DNA of 7,520 nt from Holophagaceae bacterium UBA706 (GTDB taxonomy: Bacteria > Acidobacteriota > Holophagae > Holophagales > Holophagaceae): NCBI GenBank assembly GCA_002298155.1, contig DBME01000146.1:1-7520 (forward strand). Direction: 5' to 3'. Below are positions 5,938-7,520 of this stretch, one piece after another; the first letter of the stretch is position 1, and each line of letters starts with the position of its first letter. Under the pieces are notes generated by a model. It worked only from the letters and a program-made list of their open reading frames with translations, made no database searches and had not been told where the DNA came from. Both the position numbers and the translations under genes were made by a program.

Positions 5938-7520
5938 ATGCGCAGGATCCTGCTTGGCCTGGCCCTGGCGGCCCTGGCCGGCCCCGTGCGGCCCGCCGGC
6001 GTCACCCTGAAGGACGGTTTCTACAACCTGGACGGCCACCGGTTCCTGGTGAACGCCCTGGGCTACGAGACCGGGGCCCGCCCCGGCGAGGCCCCCTACA
6101 TCGACCACACCCGGAACCTGGCCCAGGTGCGCGAGGACCTGGCCGTCATCAAGGCCGCGGGCTTCAACGCCATCCGCACCTGGTCCCAGCTGAGCGAACC
6201 CGAACTCAAGGTGGTCCAGGCCTCGGGCCTCAAGGTCGTCTACGGCATCTGGCTCAAGCCCGACGAGGACTTCGCGGACCCCGCGGTGGTGGAGCGCGAC
6301 CTGGCCCTCATCCGCAGCACCCTCGCCTACACGAGGAAGTATGACTGCGTGATCACCTACCTGATCATGAACGAGCCCATGCCCGAGCACATCCGCAAGG
6401 TGGGGGCCCAGGCCACCCGCGACCTGTGGACCCGGTCCGTGGCGCTCATCCACGAGCTCCACCCCGGCGTGCCGGTGACCATCTCGGGCAACTCCGCCAT
6501 CACCGAATGGGTGGACATGTCCATTTTCGACGTGCGGGGCCGCAACGCCTACGACTACCGCGACAACGCCAACTACACCCACGGCTTCGCCCAGGCCCAG
6601 CGCATGCTCGCGGGCGATGACGGCAAGCCCGCCCTGCTCACGGAATTCGGCCGCTCCGTCTCCCGCAAGGGTGCCGGCCTCTACGGCGGCAACACCCTGC
6701 GCCAGCAGGCCGACGCCATCACCCAGTCCTACCGCGACTTCCTGGACGCGGGCGGCGCGGGCCTGTGCCCCTTCTACTACGCCGACGGCTGGTGGAAGGC
6801 CGGCAACCCCAGCGCCCACGACGACGAGGCCGAGGAATGGTTCGGATTCCTGGGCTTCGCGAACCTCAAGGACACCCGCGGCCACGCGCGTCCCGCCTGG
6901 TACGCCCTCACCCAGTACAACCAGACCCTGGTGTCCTCCCCCAGGAACCACGAGTTCTACCGGAACGTCGTTCCCGTGGAGGCCTTCTGTGTGCCCGCCG
7001 TCAAGCGCCTCCGGGTCGTCTTCCAGGACCAGGTGCTGCTGGAGGCCGCGCCCGACGCCAGGGGCCACGTGTCCGCCGAGGTGCGCTTCGACGGCCAGGG
7101 CCTCGCCGACCGCGAGCTGGTGGTGGAGGCCCTGGACGCCACGGGCCGCGTGGTGAAGTGGGAGAGCCTCGTCGTCCTCACCGGCAAGGACCCCATCGTC
7201 TGGCCGAGCCTGGAGCTCACCACCGGCGTCGCCAACCTGGAGGGCGCCCGGGAGGTGCCCGTGGAGATCCGGCTGGGCGACACCGGCCCCTTTACCGTGG
7301 ACGGCGACCTGCGCTACGCCTTCACCCCCCACAAGGGGTGGGAGCCGGGCGAGACCCGCGCCCGCAAGGTGGAGGCCCGCGGCGCCATCACGGACACCTA
7401 CAAGGTGCCCGAGGTGTGCCCCGTGCTGTCCGTCTTCGCCGGGGTCGACATCCGGTTCGGCAAGTTCACCCGGACGCTCAACGCACGGCGCTTCCTGTAC
7501 CCCGGAACCTGGGCGGACCC
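5938..7520 (+). CDS. Exported clan GH-A (TIM-barrel) glycoside hydrolase, 3' end outside window
   Basis: 527 residues are visible and the frame is still open at the window edge. A signal peptide (MRRILLGLALAALAGPVRPA) has no lipobox Cys, so the enzyme is likely periplasmic or secreted. Residues of about 22-330 look like a (beta/alpha)8 barrel: GFYNLDGHRFLVNALGYE at the start, AGFNAIRTWS near 74, VVYGIWLKPDE near 100, a strand-4 type end YLIMNEP with likely acid/base E146, and a strand-7 type LLTEFGR with likely nucleophile E236. This pair, an NEP motif and a later TEFG, is the usual clan GH-A pattern. Residues of about 340-527 are beta-rich, probably one or two accessory sandwich domains, with the last one cut. 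It is similar in style to the GH2/GH5 barrels, but I cannot assign a family; an exo- or side-chain-acting beta-glucan enzyme is the guess from context. The start ATG follows TAGGAGAAA (5926-5934), which overlaps the GH16 stop; the gap between genes is 9 bp, so the genes are co-transcribed. Confidence 0.85.
   Translation, partial: MRRILLGLALAALAGPVRPAGVTLKDGFYNLDGHRFLVNALGYETGARPGEAPYIDHTRNLAQVREDLAVIKAAGFNAIRTWSQLSEPELKVVQASGLKVVYGIWLKPDEDFADPAVVERDLALIRSTLAYTRKYDCVITYLIMNEPMPEHIRKVGAQATRDLWTRSVALIHELHPGVPVTISGNSAITEWVDMSIFDVRGRNAYDYRDNANYTHGFAQAQRMLAGDDGKPALLTEFGRSVSRKGAGLYGGNTLRQQADAITQSYRDFLDAGGAGLCPFYYADGWWKAGNPSAHDDEAEEWFGFLGFANLKDTRGHARPAWYALTQYNQTLVSSPRNHEFYRNVVPVEAFCVPAVKRLRVVFQDQVLLEAAPDARGHVSAEVRFDGQGLADRELVVEALDATGRVVKWESLVVLTGKDPIVWPSLELTTGVANLEGAREVPVEIRLGDTGPFTVDGDLRYAFTPHKGWEPGETRARKVEARGAITDTYKVPEVCPVLSVFAGVDIRFGKFTRTLNARRFLYPGTWAD

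Noticed and set aside
5266..7332. 688-residue minus-strand open frame opposite the two hydrolase genes
   Set aside because: It runs across two well-supported genes, is low-complexity Gly/Val/Ala/His-rich and shows no domain; it is an artefact of high GC.
1..7520. tRNA, rRNA, CRISPR array, insertion sequence or attachment site
   Set aside because: No cloverleaf, short regularly spaced repeat, transposase frame or terminal inverted repeat pair was seen; the only long repeats are protein modules within one gene.

Overview
The window reads as a small beta-glucan (laminarin-type, beta-1,3-glucan) utilisation locus from a high-GC Gram-negative bacterium. Two encoded proteins carry lipoprotein signals, one a clear LLGC lipobox and the other an atypical one, which points to a cell envelope with surface or periplasmic lipoproteins. 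The sugar regulator is the XylR type, a LacI-like sensor joined to an AraC-like DNA-binding domain. High GC, this regulator type and Ig-rich lipoproteins fit Acidobacteriota (for example the Holophaga/Geothrix group), but this taxonomic guess is low confidence: there is no rRNA or other marker here.

Layout. Positions 35-3484 (minus strand) encode a 1149-residue multimodular lipoprotein: lipobox, Ig-like domain, jelly-roll module, second Ig-like domain, second jelly-roll module, third Ig-like domain, then three tandem modules of about 160 residues. It has no recognisable catalytic motif and looks like a surface glycan-binding protein. Positions 3485-3763 form a divergent control region. It holds an AT-rich island (10 G/C in the 50 bases 3621-3670), a perfect TATAAT box for the minus-strand gene, a leader able to form two adjacent hairpins, and two palindromes on the regulator side. 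Positions 3764-4942 (plus) encode the XylR-type regulator. The 128 bp that follow contain a 31-bp inverted repeat (4976-5006) just before the enzyme genes. Positions 5071-5928 (plus) encode a GH16 laminarinase-type beta-glucanase with a lipoprotein-like signal. Position 5938 to the window edge (plus) encodes the first 527 residues of an exported clan GH-A (TIM-barrel) glycoside hydrolase; its ribosome-binding site overlaps the GH16 stop codon, so the two are almost certainly co-transcribed.

How the parts may work together (inference): the lipoprotein captures beta-glucan at the surface, the GH16 enzyme cuts it into oligosaccharides, and the GH-A enzyme trims the products or side branches. The regulator senses a released sugar and controls both its divergent neighbour and the downstream enzymes through the palindromic sites. 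No SusC/SusD pair, transporter, mobile element, RNA gene or CRISPR array is visible. The most interesting points are the module set of the lipoprotein, the operator-like inverted repeats, the structured leader, and a GH-A enzyme whose family I cannot assign.
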